A model generated the notes under the pieces. That model saw only the letters and a list, made by a program, of their open reading frames with translations, was not told where the DNA came from and made no database searches. This document shows, in pieces, positions 1-8,297 of a DNA stretch of 64,000 bases (its first letter is position 1; each line of letters begins with the position of its first letter). Source of the stretch: Lewinellaceae bacterium (GTDB lineage: Bacteria; Bacteroidota; Bacteroidia; Chitinophagales; Saprospiraceae); the NCBI GenBank assembly GCA_020636005.1, contig JACJYR010000001.1, positions 1,312,001 through 1,376,000 on the forward strand, written 5' to 3'. Position numbers and translations under genes: made by a program.

Positions 1-1
1 C

Positions 2-988
2 AATGCCTTACAGCTACCTAAACGCTACCTTTCGCAGGGTTCAACAAATCCCTCGGCACTGCCTTCCGCAGCACCAGTTGGGGTATCGTTACATGAGGAC
101 TCTATCCATTCTCACGAGTGGCAAGCCGTGCCTGGCTTCCTTGAAATGCCGTCACTTTCTCCCATCGACTATTCACAGCAGCCCATAGCGCTCCAACCAA
201 AGGCGACCCGAACAAACAGGAAGAAAGCCATACAATGGTATGGTAGTTTTAGGGCAGGAGTTAGTGCCATCGGCAGCCATTTCGCAGGCCAACCACCAGC
301 TGTTATTGTGGACGAAAAGCCATTGACCGCTTTCAGAACGGGCCTTGGGCTGGAAGGTGTGCTATCCCGCCATTGGTCGCTGGAAACAGGGCTGGATCTT
401 GTGGTGGCCAATACGCAGACCCAATACCAGCTTGAATTCCCGTTCACCCACCAAAACGAGTTTCAGCACGATGATGGCAATTACGACAATACTTACAACC
501 ACAACCTCCCCTCTCCACTCGGGGACTATCCGGCGCAACTGGTGCTGACCCGCGAAAGCACTGCTATTTTGCAGGAAGGCGAACTGATGAACCTCGACCT
601 GACCATCCGGCAGCAGATTCAGTTGCTCAGTATGCCCCTACGGGTAAAATACGCATTTGGCAAAGCGCCTTTCCGTTTTGGTGTGAAGGCCGGGCTGCGC
701 ACCAATGTAGCCCTGGGCATTTCTTCTGAGTATTCCTCGCTCGTGTCCCACCACGGCGCCATCCACCAACGGCAAACCTCCATCGGCGACCCCGCTTTGT
801 CGGACTTGCAAAAAGTAACTTTCGATTACAGCCTCGGCTTTGATGTGACCTATTTGTTGAGCCAGCGCTGGAGCCTCTTCCTGGAGAGCGCCTACCAACA
901 TGGCATCAACCCTGTTTACCAAAATGCAACCGTGAAGAATTACCTGCAGGGAGGTGAATTAGGGGGTGGCATCAGGGTGCGGCTATAA
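2..988 (+). CDS. Outer-membrane beta-barrel protein, 5' end outside window
   Basis: The reading frame is open from base 2 with no stop before the TAA at 986-988, so this is the C-terminal 328 residues of a longer protein that begins left of the window. The first 70 or so residues visible are a Pro/Ser/Gln-rich linker. The rest alternates short amphipathic strands typical of a Bacteroidota porin-like barrel: YGSFRAGVSAIGSHF, FRTGLGLEGVLSRHWSLETG, LSMPLRVKYAFG, FRFGVKAGLRTNVALG, FDYSLGFDVTYLLSQRWSLF and the terminal strand GGGIRVRL. An internal ATG at 128 is a possible start, but the uninterrupted upstream frame argues against it. The family relation (outer-membrane beta-barrel domain, role in surface or anti-sigma-linked proteins) is inferred from strand pattern only; no ligand can be named. 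Confidence 0.7.
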   Translation, partial: NALQLPKRYLSQGSTNPSALPSAAPVGVSLHEDSIHSHEWQAVPGFLEMPSLSPIDYSQQPIALQPKATRTNRKKAIQWYGSFRAGVSAIGSHFAGQPPAVIVDEKPLTAFRTGLGLEGVLSRHWSLETGLDLVVANTQTQYQLEFPFTHQNEFQHDDGNYDNTYNHNLPSPLGDYPAQLVLTRESTAILQEGELMNLDLTIRQQIQLLSMPLRVKYAFGKAPFRFGVKAGLRTNVALGISSEYSSLVSHHGAIHQRQTSIGDPALSDLQKVTFDYSLGFDVTYLLSQRWSLFLESAYQHGINPVYQNATVKNYLQGGELGGGIRVRL

Positions 989-1140
989 TGGCCGGTGAGC
1001 GAAGTACTTGCTGCGGAATTTTTCCAAATCCCAGTCTCTTGGTTTTTCTCCGTTTCGCAGGATTTGCCAAAGAACCAATATTTTCCCCTCCCCTCCCTCG
1101 TTGCATTTTTGCTGCTGCTTCCCATATCCGCCCAGAAGTT

Positions 1141-1148
1141 TAGTTTTG
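1141..1148 (+). promoter_or_regulatory. Bacteroidota -7 box, TAGTTTTG
   Basis: TAGTTTTG matches the Bacteroidota sigma-A -7 consensus TAnnTTTG and lies 26 bases before the ATG at 1175. A clear -33 TTG at the usual 17-23 bp spacing is not evident. The box supports the shorter start of the following gene. Confidence 0.5.
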
Positions 1149-1174
1149 TGCCCCATAAACTCACTATCGAAACA

Positions 1175-2917
1175 ATGAGCCAGTCCATCCAGCAACGCAC
1201 CCGGGCGCAGGAATCCCGTGCCGCCATCCAGCAATTGTACATTTCCATGCGCCACCTCTTTATCAGGGGCGGCTACAAACCACTCGGCGTGAGCGGCGAG
1301 GCCATGCGGGAAGCATTGATGGTGCTGCGCCCCGAAATTTATGGCTCCATCACCGACCCCGAGCGGGTGGAACTGGAAGGCCTGCTCTACATCTTCCAAC
1401 GGCTGCCGCAGGGCATCGAGGAGTGCCGCTACATCCGTCTCATCACTAAGGAGGGGTTCGAGGGATCGGAGTTCGACCCCATCGTGCCGGCCAAGCGCCG
1501 GCGCAACTGCTACCGCATTGACCAGGAACAGATGTTCATCGAAATGACCAATGGCCGCAGCGACATCTACGACATCCTGACCCACCTGACCTTCCTGTAT
1601 GTGGAGGCCGAAAAAATACGCCGCAACAGCCTTGACGTGAAAGGGCGCAAGAAACGGGACTGGCTCAACCTGGAAAAGATCATCGAACTGGAGACCCAGG
1701 GAGAGTCTTTCGATGAAGAAGTGGCGAGCACCTACCTGAGCAATATCCTCGGCAGAACCTTTTCCGAGACCCTTGATGCGGTGCGCAACTTCGAAGCCGC
1801 CAGCAAAGTGAACAGCCTTTTTCACATCGCCTACTGGATGGGCCGCCTCTCCATCGAGGAAGAACTGGAGCAGGTGGATCGGGAAATCAACTTCTCTGCC
1901 GCCCTCCGGGAGAAGATCGGCCACCACGTTTACGGGGAGCTTTGGGCCATCCGCATTAAGTCTTTTTTGCACAAAAAAAACTGGCTTGGGCGCCCTATCC
2001 ATATCATCAGTTCAAACCCCCACAGCGTAATGAACTGCCTGTATTCTTTTGCTGCCCTGGCCGATATGCGGGAAGGGCAAGATCTCGAAGATTTGGCCAA
2101 AGAACTGAGCCATGCCAGCCGGCGGGAGTGGCGGCAGGCAGTAGAAGAATATGCTGCCAACCACGGCATGTACCAACTGGACGACAAGAGCGGCACCAAC
2201 ATCGCCGTCCAGCTTTTCGATACCACCCAGATAGTACCGGCCTCCCTGCCGCCAGAAATCAAATGGGACAACAACTATATACAGGGGCAAAAACCAATCA
2301 TCCTGGTGATGGACTATGCCTTCGGCGAACAGGCCTATGAGGTGATGGATGAACTATTGAAACCCTTTGAGTTCCTTGAAAACGGCGACGCCGATCCGAA
2401 AAGCAAAGTCCGCATCCCGCTCCGGGTGGCATCTATTTCCATCATGGGAAAGGCGGGCATCCTCGAAGGCGGCAAAGGGGATATCATGGTGCCAACTGCC
2501 CATGTGTTCGAGGGTACTGCCGACAATTACCCGGTCAAGAATGATTTTACCAAGGCAGACTTCGAGGGCAACGGCCTGCGGGTGTGCGAAGGCCCCATGA
2601 TTACCGTCCTTGGCACCTCCCTCCAAAACAAGGACATCCTGCGCTATTTCCTGAAATCCTCGTGGAAAGCCATCGGCCTCGAAATGGAGGGTGCCCATTA
2701 CCAAAAGGCCATCCAGGCCGCCTCGAAAATCCGCAAGAGCATCAACGAGGACGTGGTGCTGCGCTACGCCTACTATGCCTCGGACAACCCCCTGATCACC
2801 GGGCACACCCTGGCTTCTGGCAGCCTTGGAGAGGAAGGGGTAAAGCCCACTTATTTGATTACTATGAAAATGCTGAACAGGATCGGGGATGGTTTAACTG
2901 CGGGCGCCGGCCGTTAA
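1175..2917 (+). CDS. DUF6909-like protein with nucleoside-phosphorylase-like C-terminal part
   Basis: A 580-residue soluble protein without signal peptide. The frame extends upstream to 995, but the ATG at 1175 (MSQSIQQRTR) follows a TAGTTTTG -7 box and the extra 60 residues are low-quality, so 1175 is chosen. The N-terminal two thirds are helical and charged. The C-terminal third has features recalling the purine nucleoside phosphorylase / nucleosidase fold: KPIILVMDYAFGEQAYEVMD, the glycine-rich GKAGILEGGKGDIMVPT, then IGLEMEGAHYQKAI, where a Glu-Met-Glu triad is the ribose-binding signature of that superfamily, and YYASDNPL near the end. I recall this architecture as DUF6909, conserved in Bacteroidota. 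Function is not established; a nucleoside or AMP-related reaction is inference. It stands alone between the barrel gene and an IS element. Confidence 0.6.
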   Translation: MSQSIQQRTRAQESRAAIQQLYISMRHLFIRGGYKPLGVSGEAMREALMVLRPEIYGSITDPERVELEGLLYIFQRLPQGIEECRYIRLITKEGFEGSEFDPIVPAKRRRNCYRIDQEQMFIEMTNGRSDIYDILTHLTFLYVEAEKIRRNSLDVKGRKKRDWLNLEKIIELETQGESFDEEVASTYLSNILGRTFSETLDAVRNFEAASKVNSLFHIAYWMGRLSIEEELEQVDREINFSAALREKIGHHVYGELWAIRIKSFLHKKNWLGRPIHIISSNPHSVMNCLYSFAALADMREGQDLEDLAKELSHASRREWRQAVEEYAANHGMYQLDDKSGTNIAVQLFDTTQIVPASLPPEIKWDNNYIQGQKPIILVMDYAFGEQAYEVMDELLKPFEFLENGDADPKSKVRIPLRVASISIMGKAGILEGGKGDIMVPTAHVFEGTADNYPVKNDFTKADFEGNGLRVCEGPMITVLGTSLQNKDILRYFLKSSWKAIGLEMEGAHYQKAIQAASKIRKSINEDVVLRYAYYASDNPLITGHTLASGSLGEEGVKPTYLITMKMLNRIGDGLTAGAGR

Positions 2918-3031
2918 TTGAAGGGGTTCCGGCCCCATCATCCTGCCGTCCATGATTTGATAACAGCTCGTGTCCCTAAGTTTTGTCCAGGAATGTAAGG
3001 ATCGAAGGAAAAATAATCCCGATGTGAAATC

Positions 3032-4469
3032 GCATAGGCGTCAACTTAAATTTATTTCATACAAAAATTCGAGATAGCATTTTCGGGATTTTCGTTTGTC
3101 ATGGGAATAATATCTGGCAAGCTCACCGATGAAAACATCGAGGTCGCTTGTCAAAAGTATTTCCCAAAACCGTTCTTTGACAAAATCGGCGAACAGCAGC
3201 ATGCTGATGAATTTCTTCTTTTCTTCGTAAACCCGGTGCACAAAATACCCATACCAAGCCCCCATTGTCAAGGTCAACCAAGCAAGCATCAGGTAGATGG
3301 TCATGGCTGCCCTCGGTGGCGATATTGTTTCCCTGCCTTCGAAGAACTTGTCCAGGTTGAACTTGCTTTTCCAACACTTGAACACTATTTCAATGCGCCA
3401 ACGGTACCGGTAGGCCCTGATGATGTCCCGGCCCCCCCAGGTTTCCTTGTTGACATTTGTTATGAAAATGGTCCAGCCCAGCAGTTGGATGTACTCTCTG
3501 GAATGGGCGGCCTTTGCACTGCGGTCAGTACGGGCCTTGTGCTGCCTCATCCGTTTGGCCTCTTCAGGGGCTTCGATGGCCACCAGGCGGACTGGCAGTT
3601 TCTCCTTGCCCCCCAGCAATATTTCCTTGTCAAGGACTTGGCGGCCTGCTTTTTTCAAAGCCTTGAGCTCTTTCAGCAAATCCATTTTTTCCCCGGTCTG
3701 CGCATCAAAAACGGTTGTCCCAAAGCGGAGGCGGGACAGGAAAAACGCCTTTTTCTCCATGATCGCCCGGAAGGCGGCCAGCACAAAATACCCTTTGTCC
3801 CGGATCACAAGGCAGCCTGCCGTGAGTATTTCAACGATACGGTGCGCAAAACCCTGGTCATTTTCACGGTAACTCCCCACAAAAACCCCTTCGTAGGATT
3901 CACTCACCAATTCCATGCGCAACTGTATGCGGGCAGTGGCACATTCCCCGTGGGTTTTGCTGTGGGGGCCGGGGTAGAAAGATGACAGGTTGCGGGGCAG
4001 CCCCACACAGGTGCTGTCCTCAACATAGACCTCCTTGAACGGTGCGAAGAGGGCAACCCCCTGGTGGCCGTTTGAGGCCGTGCACTGTTTGAGTACAAAC
4101 CCCAAAAGTTGGCGGGCAAAAGCTTCGTGCCTGAACTGGAGTTTTTTTTGGAGGCCTTGTTTGGAGACCAGCTTTTGGGTCAGCCGCCCTATGCTTTTTG
4201 CCCAGTCCCTCAGCCCCGTCTGCCCAAGCTGTACCATCATGCAAAAACCAAGAAAAAAACTATATCCGGTGACTTTCCTCGGCTCCCGCTTTTGGAAACC
4301 GCTACTTTTTGCGATGGCGTTTATTTGTTGTTCGCCAATTTTTCGCTTAATTTGTTCCAACTTAATTTTCATATGCTGTTTAGGTGTTCTGAATGTTGAT
4401 TTGAACAAACCTAAGCAGCATTTTTATTTTATCTAATCATATTCGGTTTTTTTAAGTTGACGCCTATGC
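3032..4469 (-). mobile_element. IS4-family insertion sequence, complete
   Basis: A 1438-bp element with perfect 19-bp terminal inverted repeats (GCATAGGCGTCAACTTAAA at 3032-3050 and its complement at 4451-4469). It is flanked by an 11-bp direct duplication, GATGTGAAATC, at 3021-3031 and 4470-4480, within the 8-13 bp range usual for the IS4 family. One extra C/G pair makes a 9-bp duplication with 20-bp ends equally possible. It carries one intact transposase gene, so it looks recent and potentially active. The target is the loop of the first hairpin of a Family A repeat. Confidence 0.93.
3041..4372 (-). CDS. IS4-family DDE transposase
   Basis: A 443-residue transposase from the ATG at 4372 (MKIKLEQ); a TTG twelve codons upstream at 4408 could also serve. 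The DDE residues are visible as VEDSTCVG (first Asp), IRDKGYF (second Asp) and the IS4 Y-(2)-R-(3)-E-(6)-K signature in YRYRWRIEIVFKCWKSKF, which contains the catalytic Glu. A beta-strand-rich stretch lies between the second Asp and the Glu, as usual for the family. The stop codon falls inside the left terminal inverted repeat, so the gene fills the element. No frameshift or truncation is seen. Confidence 0.92.
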   Translation of the reverse strand: MKIKLEQIKRKIGEQQINAIAKSSGFQKREPRKVTGYSFFLGFCMMVQLGQTGLRDWAKSIGRLTQKLVSKQGLQKKLQFRHEAFARQLLGFVLKQCTASNGHQGVALFAPFKEVYVEDSTCVGLPRNLSSFYPGPHSKTHGECATARIQLRMELVSESYEGVFVGSYRENDQGFAHRIVEILTAGCLVIRDKGYFVLAAFRAIMEKKAFFLSRLRFGTTVFDAQTGEKMDLLKELKALKKAGRQVLDKEILLGGKEKLPVRLVAIEAPEEAKRMRQHKARTDRSAKAAHSREYIQLLGWTIFITNVNKETWGGRDIIRAYRYRWRIEIVFKCWKSKFNLDKFFEGRETISPPRAAMTIYLMLAWLTLTMGAWYGYFVHRVYEEKKKFISMLLFADFVKERFWEILLTSDLDVFIGELARYYSHDKRKSRKCYLEFLYEINLS

Positions 4470-4573
4470 GATGTGAAATCGGGATTATTTAAAAAAAACC
4501 CTTCCATTGCTGGGGTTTTCAAAATCAAAATGGTGAAGTTATTTTTTCATCGTTATTATACTGCACCTTGCCC

Positions 4574-4643
4574 GGTTTTGTCGGTTTGCTTCCATCAGGG
4601 TGCGGTTTAAACCGCACCCTGATGGAAGCAAACCGACAAAACC
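4574..4643. repeat. 70-bp perfect palindrome without spacer
   Basis: Two 35-base arms, GGTTTTGTCGGTTTGC... and its exact complement, meet at TTT/AAA (4608/4609) with no loop and no mismatch. It lies just right of Family A copy 1, upstream of the NYN gene. A spacer-free palindrome of this length is normally unstable in replication. It may be a transposon-derived foldback, a bidirectional terminator, or an assembly foldback artefact. Confidence 0.9.
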
Positions 4644-4696
4644 TAATGTGGTCAAGTATAAGTGGTTGATAATAGTCGTTAAAACTTGATAAGCTT

Positions 4697-4737
4697 GGAT
4701 ATCAACTCTCATCAACTCATCAACTTTTATCAACCAT
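4697..4737. repeat. Short ATCAACT-type tandem words
   Basis: The string ATCAACTC/TCATCAACTC/ATCAACTTTT/ATCAACC repeats a TCAAC-containing word about four times at 7-10 bp spacing. It belongs to the class of word-like intergenic repeats seen repeatedly in this window. Confidence 0.5.
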
Positions 4738-4789
4738 ACACTAAACTTGGCGACCCTCAGTATAATAATTCCTTGCTACCTTTACCTCC

Positions 4790-5428
4790 ATGCCAAGATC
4801 ACGAAAAAGCACCCAGCAACAGCCCAACCGGTCCACCAAAAAAACGGCAGCCAAAGCTGCCAAGCAACCAGCCCAAAAACAGTCCAGCCTGCCATCAAAG
4901 CCTGAACCTGCCAAGGAAGTCAAAAAAGAAGCCCCGCTGCCCATTGTAGAGGAAAAGATCCAGGTTATACTAGACCAGTCTGTGGCCATCCTGGTGGACG
5001 GCAACAACATCGAGATGAGCCTGCACAGCGTCTCCGGTAAAAAGGGGGCGATGATCAACTTCGACAAACTGGTGCCTGCCCTGCTGCAGAACCGTGCCCT
5101 ATCGAGGCTCATCTATTTCCGGGAAGGGAAGAGCATCTCGCAGCGCCTGGCGGAGCGCCTGCAGAAATTGTTCCACGGCTCGGTAGTGCCCTGCTATAAA
5201 TCCGCCGACATACCGCTCACCATCAAGGCCGTACAGGTCGCTTCCAAGGTGGACACCATCATCATCCTTTCCGGCGACGCCGACTATGTGGAACTTGTCC
5301 GGCACCTCAAGCACGATGGCATCCGGGTGGAAATCGCCGCCTTCCCCGAAACCACCGCCGACATCCTCCGGGCAGAAAGCGACTACTTTTTCCCCATTAC
5401 GGTTGAGTATAGTTTTGTGCTGAAATAA
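4790..5428 (+). CDS. NYN-domain (LabA/DUF88-like, PIN-fold) protein
   Basis: A 212-residue protein. Residues 1-50 are a basic, Lys/Pro/Gln-rich disordered tail, possibly nucleic-acid binding. From residue 65 the NYN fold begins with VAILVDGNN (Asp70, Asn72/73), continues with RLIYFREGK, YKSADIPLTIKAVQVA (Asp140) and IIILSGDADYVELV (Asp163, Asp165), and ends with an aromatic C-terminus. These acidic residues form the metal-binding RNase site in related NYN/PIN proteins, so an RNA-processing role is the family-based guess; LabA-like members in other bacteria have regulatory roles. A TACCTTTA box at 4777-4784 is only 5 bases before the ATG, which would make the transcript leaderless or nearly so. 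It is transcribed alone. Confidence 0.8.
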   Translation: MPRSRKSTQQQPNRSTKKTAAKAAKQPAQKQSSLPSKPEPAKEVKKEAPLPIVEEKIQVILDQSVAILVDGNNIEMSLHSVSGKKGAMINFDKLVPALLQNRALSRLIYFREGKSISQRLAERLQKLFHGSVVPCYKSADIPLTIKAVQVASKVDTIIILSGDADYVELVRHLKHDGIRVEIAAFPETTADILRAESDYFFPITVEYSFVLK

Positions 5429-5907
5429 CGGCAAAGACTTTGGTGTTTGGGTGTTTTTGTGTTTAAGTGTTTGTAGATCGGATTTCCAATGTATTGAAAT
5501 CGGTTTGGCCGCCGGCTAAAGCCGACGCTACAGCTACACACTTTTGTTATGCACTACCTGCGTTTTCAACGGCACCCGGTTTTTCGCACATCACGAACAT
5601 TGAACGGACTTAGAATCGTAAATCCGTCCCATTGATGAAGCCCCTTTTCCTTCTATTTCTTCACCTCTCTATAAAGCACCATAGCTCCTATTTTTGGTCT
5701 TTCCTGTTGAACTATATTTTGATTTACCGAGCTTCTTAACCCTTTCTTCACACCTCCGCCTTTACCAGGTTTTTATTTGATAAAACCCTAACCAAATGGC
5801 TGTCCTAATTAACATTTCCGTTCCGTCAATAGGGCGTCATCAAATTTTTTGGCAGCCGGTTGGGAGTAAATCCTGCTGTGCTGTTTCACAAAAAAACTAC
5901 GATTGCC
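5429..5907. other. Intergenic region with one relic repeat
   Basis: No gene is supported here. Bases 5443-5475 repeat GTGTTT-type words. Bases 5505-5570 (GCCGCCGGCTAAAGCCGACG, followed by ACACACTTTTGTTATGCAC) match the right half of the hairpin at 48067-48145, including the following ACACnnTnTTGTTnTGCAC string, so this is a half copy of a dispersed element. AT-rich sequence precedes the next gene. Confidence 0.5.
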
Positions 5908-6624
5908 ATGCAGACAGCCATGAAAACCACCGCCCTCGCCATTATCCTTTTGTTTAGCATAGTGGGGCAAGCACAACAAGTATCCTTCGGTTTTAAAATG
6001 GGGGCACAACGGGCGAATGTGCAGGTGCCGGACATCCTCAGCGGCTCGGAATACCTGCCCGATTTCAAGTCCATTACGACGACCAACTTCGGCATCGTAT
6101 CGGAGATAGCGCTCCACCCGAATTTTGCCATACAGCCTGAGCTGTCCTACGTGACCAAGGGATTCAAGGTCCACGAAAACTTCGACCTGAAGCTGTTCGA
6201 TGTGCCGTTGCCCGTGGGGCTAACAGCCGTCTCGCAGTTCCGCTATCTGGAGATGCCCATACTGGCAAAGGCGAAAGTGGGCAAGTTCTATTTCCTGGCC
6301 GGCCCCACCTTTGGCTACGCCATGAAAGGCAACCTGGAGACCCGTGCCCGGCTGGTACTGGAGTACGACCTTTTTGACACAAAAATCAACCTGGACAAGG
6401 TGGGGTACGACCGCTGGGAAGTGGGCGGCATGGTCGGCGGCGGCTTCGCATTCCCTGCTTTCAACGGCGGCCAGATTTTCCTGGATGCCCGCTACTCGCA
6501 CGGTTTCACCCAGCCATACGACATCCCCCTGGTACATGAGAAGGTGCAGCACAAAAGCTTTGGGCTGAACGTTGGGTTTATGCTTCCGTTAGGGCGCAAG
6601 GGGGATGGGTATCCCAGGGCGTGA
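5908..6624 (+). CDS. Small outer-membrane beta-barrel protein (PorT/OMP_b-brl_2-like)
   Basis: Residues 1-23 from the ATG at 5908 (or 5920, MKTTALAIILLFSIVGQAQQ) are a signal peptide ending AQA-like before QVSFGFKMG. The mature protein of about 215 residues has the strand pattern of the Bacteroidota outer-membrane barrel family: FGFKMGAQRANV, SEIALHPNFAIQPELSYVTKG, YLEMPILAKAKVGKFYFLAG, WEVGGMVGGGFAF, IFLDARYSHGF and a final SFGLNVGFMLPL. The frame extends 16 codons further upstream, but the signal peptide fixes the start. Its exact role is unknown; barrels of this group are often assigned to adhesion or small-molecule passage without proof. Confidence 0.75.
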   Translation: MQTAMKTTALAIILLFSIVGQAQQVSFGFKMGAQRANVQVPDILSGSEYLPDFKSITTTNFGIVSEIALHPNFAIQPELSYVTKGFKVHENFDLKLFDVPLPVGLTAVSQFRYLEMPILAKAKVGKFYFLAGPTFGYAMKGNLETRARLVLEYDLFDTKINLDKVGYDRWEVGGMVGGGFAFPAFNGGQIFLDARYSHGFTQPYDIPLVHEKVQHKSFGLNVGFMLPLGRKGDGYPRA

Positions 6625-7785
6625 TTACCCTTCGTAATAAATCCGGTACACTGCATCCGCAAAATCATCCGACACGAGCAGCGACCCATCCGGCAGGATT
6701 TCCAAATCTACCGGCCTGCCCCAGGGTTCGTCCTCCTTTTCATCCAGCCAGCCTTCGGCGAAGGGTTGATAGCTGGTCGCCTGTCCGTTTTCAAGGGTTA
6801 CCATCATCACCCGGTAGCCGATTTTCTTGCTGCGGTTCCAGGAGCCATGCTCGGCTATGAGGATTTGGTTTTTGTATTTTGCCGGAAACATATCGCCGGT
6901 GTAAAACTCCATGCCCAGCGGAGCGACGTGCGGCCCCAGTTTTTGGGCGGGCGGCGTGAAGTCGCTGCAGGGGCGTTTTTTGCCAAAACGGTCGTCGGGC
7001 AGGTCGCCCTGGTGGCAGTAAGGGTAGCCGAAGTGCATCCCATCTTTAGTGGCGTGGTTGAGTTCGCAGGCGGGCAGGTCGTCACCCATCCAGTCCCGGC
7101 CATTGTCGGTGAACCAAAGCTCCTTCGTCTCCGGGTGCCAGTCGAAGCCGACAGTGTTGCGGATACCGTGCTGCACAACCTCCATACCTGTGCCATCGGG
7201 GTTGAGGCGGGTGATGCTGGCAAAGATTTCGTTGCCCTCTTCGCAGATATTGCAGGGTGCGCCGACCGGCACGTAGAGCTTCCCATCGGGGCCAAAAGCG
7301 ATGTACTTCCAGCCGTGGTGCGACTTGTCAGGGTATTGGTCGTACACGACAAGTGGCGGTGGCGGGCTGGTCAGTTTGCTTTCGATATTTTCAAATTTGA
7401 GGATGCGGTTGATTTCTGCCACGTACAAATCCCCATCTTTGAAGGCCACGCCGTTGGGCATGTTGAGGCCGGTGGCAAGGATGTATGTTTTGTCCACTTT
7501 GTGGTTGCCGTTTTCATCACGGAGTGCATATACGCTGCCTTCATCACGGGTGCCGACGTAGAGCGTTCCGTTTGGCGACAACGCCATTGAGCGGGCATTG
7601 ACGAGGCCATCGGCATACACGGCTATTTTGAAACCCGGTGGCAGTTTGATGTTTTTCAAATAATCTTCCAATGCAGAAGGGTCGGCCTTGATTTCCTTCG
7701 CTGCTTTTTTGCCGGGAAAATTGACGGAGTTGCAGTTGAAGAACAGGAGCACGAAGAGGGCGGGCAGCCAGGTTTTGTTTTTCAT
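6625..7785 (-). CDS. Sorbosone-dehydrogenase-like PQQ-type beta-propeller lipoprotein
   Basis: A 386-residue protein with a lipoprotein-type signal (LPALFVLLFFNC, Cys18), so probably membrane-anchored at the cell envelope. The body is a six-bladed-propeller sequence of the soluble glucose / L-sorbosone dehydrogenase family: LPPGFKIAVYADGLVNARSM, GTLYVGTRDEGSVY, MPNGVAFKDGDLYVAEINRI, HHGWKYIAFGPDGKLYVPVG, GIRNTVGFDWHPETKELWFT, DNGRDWMGDDLP and WGRPVDLEILPDGSLLVSDD. Members oxidise sugars with PQQ, but many are uncharacterised; substrate cannot be read here. Cysteine-containing loops (APCNICEEGNE, YPYCHQGD) are typical of this subgroup. It converges on the barrel gene with no gap. Confidence 0.85.
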   Translation of the reverse strand: MKNKTWLPALFVLLFFNCNSVNFPGKKAAKEIKADPSALEDYLKNIKLPPGFKIAVYADGLVNARSMALSPNGTLYVGTRDEGSVYALRDENGNHKVDKTYILATGLNMPNGVAFKDGDLYVAEINRILKFENIESKLTSPPPPLVVYDQYPDKSHHGWKYIAFGPDGKLYVPVGAPCNICEEGNEIFASITRLNPDGTGMEVVQHGIRNTVGFDWHPETKELWFTDNGRDWMGDDLPACELNHATKDGMHFGYPYCHQGDLPDDRFGKKRPCSDFTPPAQKLGPHVAPLGMEFYTGDMFPAKYKNQILIAEHGSWNRSKKIGYRVMMVTLENGQATSYQPFAEGWLDEKEDEPWGRPVDLEILPDGSLLVSDDFADAVYRIYYEG

Positions 7786-7858
7786 GTGAGGATGTATTGA
7801 ATACTCGGTAGCAATGGGTTTTCCTGATTTTCGGGAAAACCCATTGGCACAAAGTATA

Positions 7859-7967
7859 GGATCGAAGGAAAAATAATCCCGATTTTAAATCGGGATTATT
7901 GTTAAAAAACCCTTCCATTGCTGGGGTTTTCAAAATCAAAAAGGTGAAGTTATTTTTTCATCGTTAC
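7859..7967 (+). repeat. Family A structured repeat, copy 2
   Basis: An intact copy running from GGATCGAAGG to TTTTTTCATCGTTAC. Hairpin 1 is a near-perfect palindrome, AATAATCCCGATTT/AAATCGGGATTATT. Hairpin 2 is AAAACCC/GGGTTTT. It lies upstream of, and divergent from, the propeller lipoprotein gene. Confidence 0.9.
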
Positions 7968-8072
7968 ATAACATTGTTTTTTTTAGCATAGACAGGAGTT
8001 CAAAGTTAAGAAGAACCACGCCTCATTGGTATTGGGATCTATTTGCCTTTTTCGTGTTATTTTCTATATTAT

Positions 8073-8160
8073 ATGCGAATCAGGGGGGTTGGAATAACTG
8101 CTTCGCTTTCAGTGGTTTCAAGGAATAAATCATGGTGATTTTTAAAAATCACCATGATTT
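8073..8160. repeat. Family B element, degraded copy with 34-bp perfect palindrome
   Basis: The left end ATGCGAATCAGGGGGG resembles the Family B terminus. The central palindrome at 8127-8160 (AAATCATGGTGATTTTT and its complement) is perfect over 17-base arms with no spacer. The right terminus is not recognisable beyond an ATTCGC string near 8187. Confidence 0.7.
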
Positions 8161-8228
8161 AAACTCTTGATTATCAACCGCTAAAAATTCGCTCATCCCC
8201 CTATAAGGTGAAATGCAGCATTTTAGGT

Positions 8229-8297
8229 GGAGAGGCCGGGTTATCAAACCCGGCGGTTCCGGCCCCAACCCGCCGGGTTTGGTAACCCGGCCTCTCC
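8229..8297. repeat. Hairpin repeat, GGCCGGGTTATCAAACCCGG family
   Basis: Two 28-base arms (GGAGAGGCCGGGTTATCAAA..., 8229-8256, and 8270-8297) pair fully except for one T-G pair, around a 13-base loop. A relative is at 27561-27656 and a relic of the left arm (GAGAGGCGGGGTTATCAAA) is at 16934-16952. Confidence 0.85.

Larger units (their letters stand above)
2999..4556 (+). repeat. Family A structured repeat, copy 1, split by IS4-family element
   Basis: The left part (2999-3031, beginning GGATCGAAGGAAAAATAATC) and the right part (4470-4556, ending TTATTTTTTCATCGTTA) together make one about 110-bp repeat once the insertion sequence and one copy of its target duplication are removed. The restored sequence contains a first hairpin, AATAATCCCGAT/ATCGGGATTATT with loop GTGAA, and a second hairpin, AAAACCC/GGGTTTT around TTCCATTGCTG. 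The ends are imperfect inverted repeats of each other (CGAAGGAAAAATAA against CGATGAAAAAATAA). Confidence 0.85.

Noticed and set aside
983..2002. 339-codon open frame on the minus strand opposite the DUF6909-like gene
   Set aside because: It lies wholly antisense to a clearly coding frame, has no domain or signal, and its composition follows the third-codon bias of the opposite strand.
4539..4733. 64-codon frame across the 70-bp palindrome
   Set aside because: The frame is a consequence of the palindrome; no start signal or domain.
7544..7939. Peptide starting MILKTPAMEGFF, also seen at 42943-43212
   Set aside because: It is the chance translation of the Family A repeat (minus strand) plus adjoining sequence; the two extensions share no similarity, so it is repeat, not gene.
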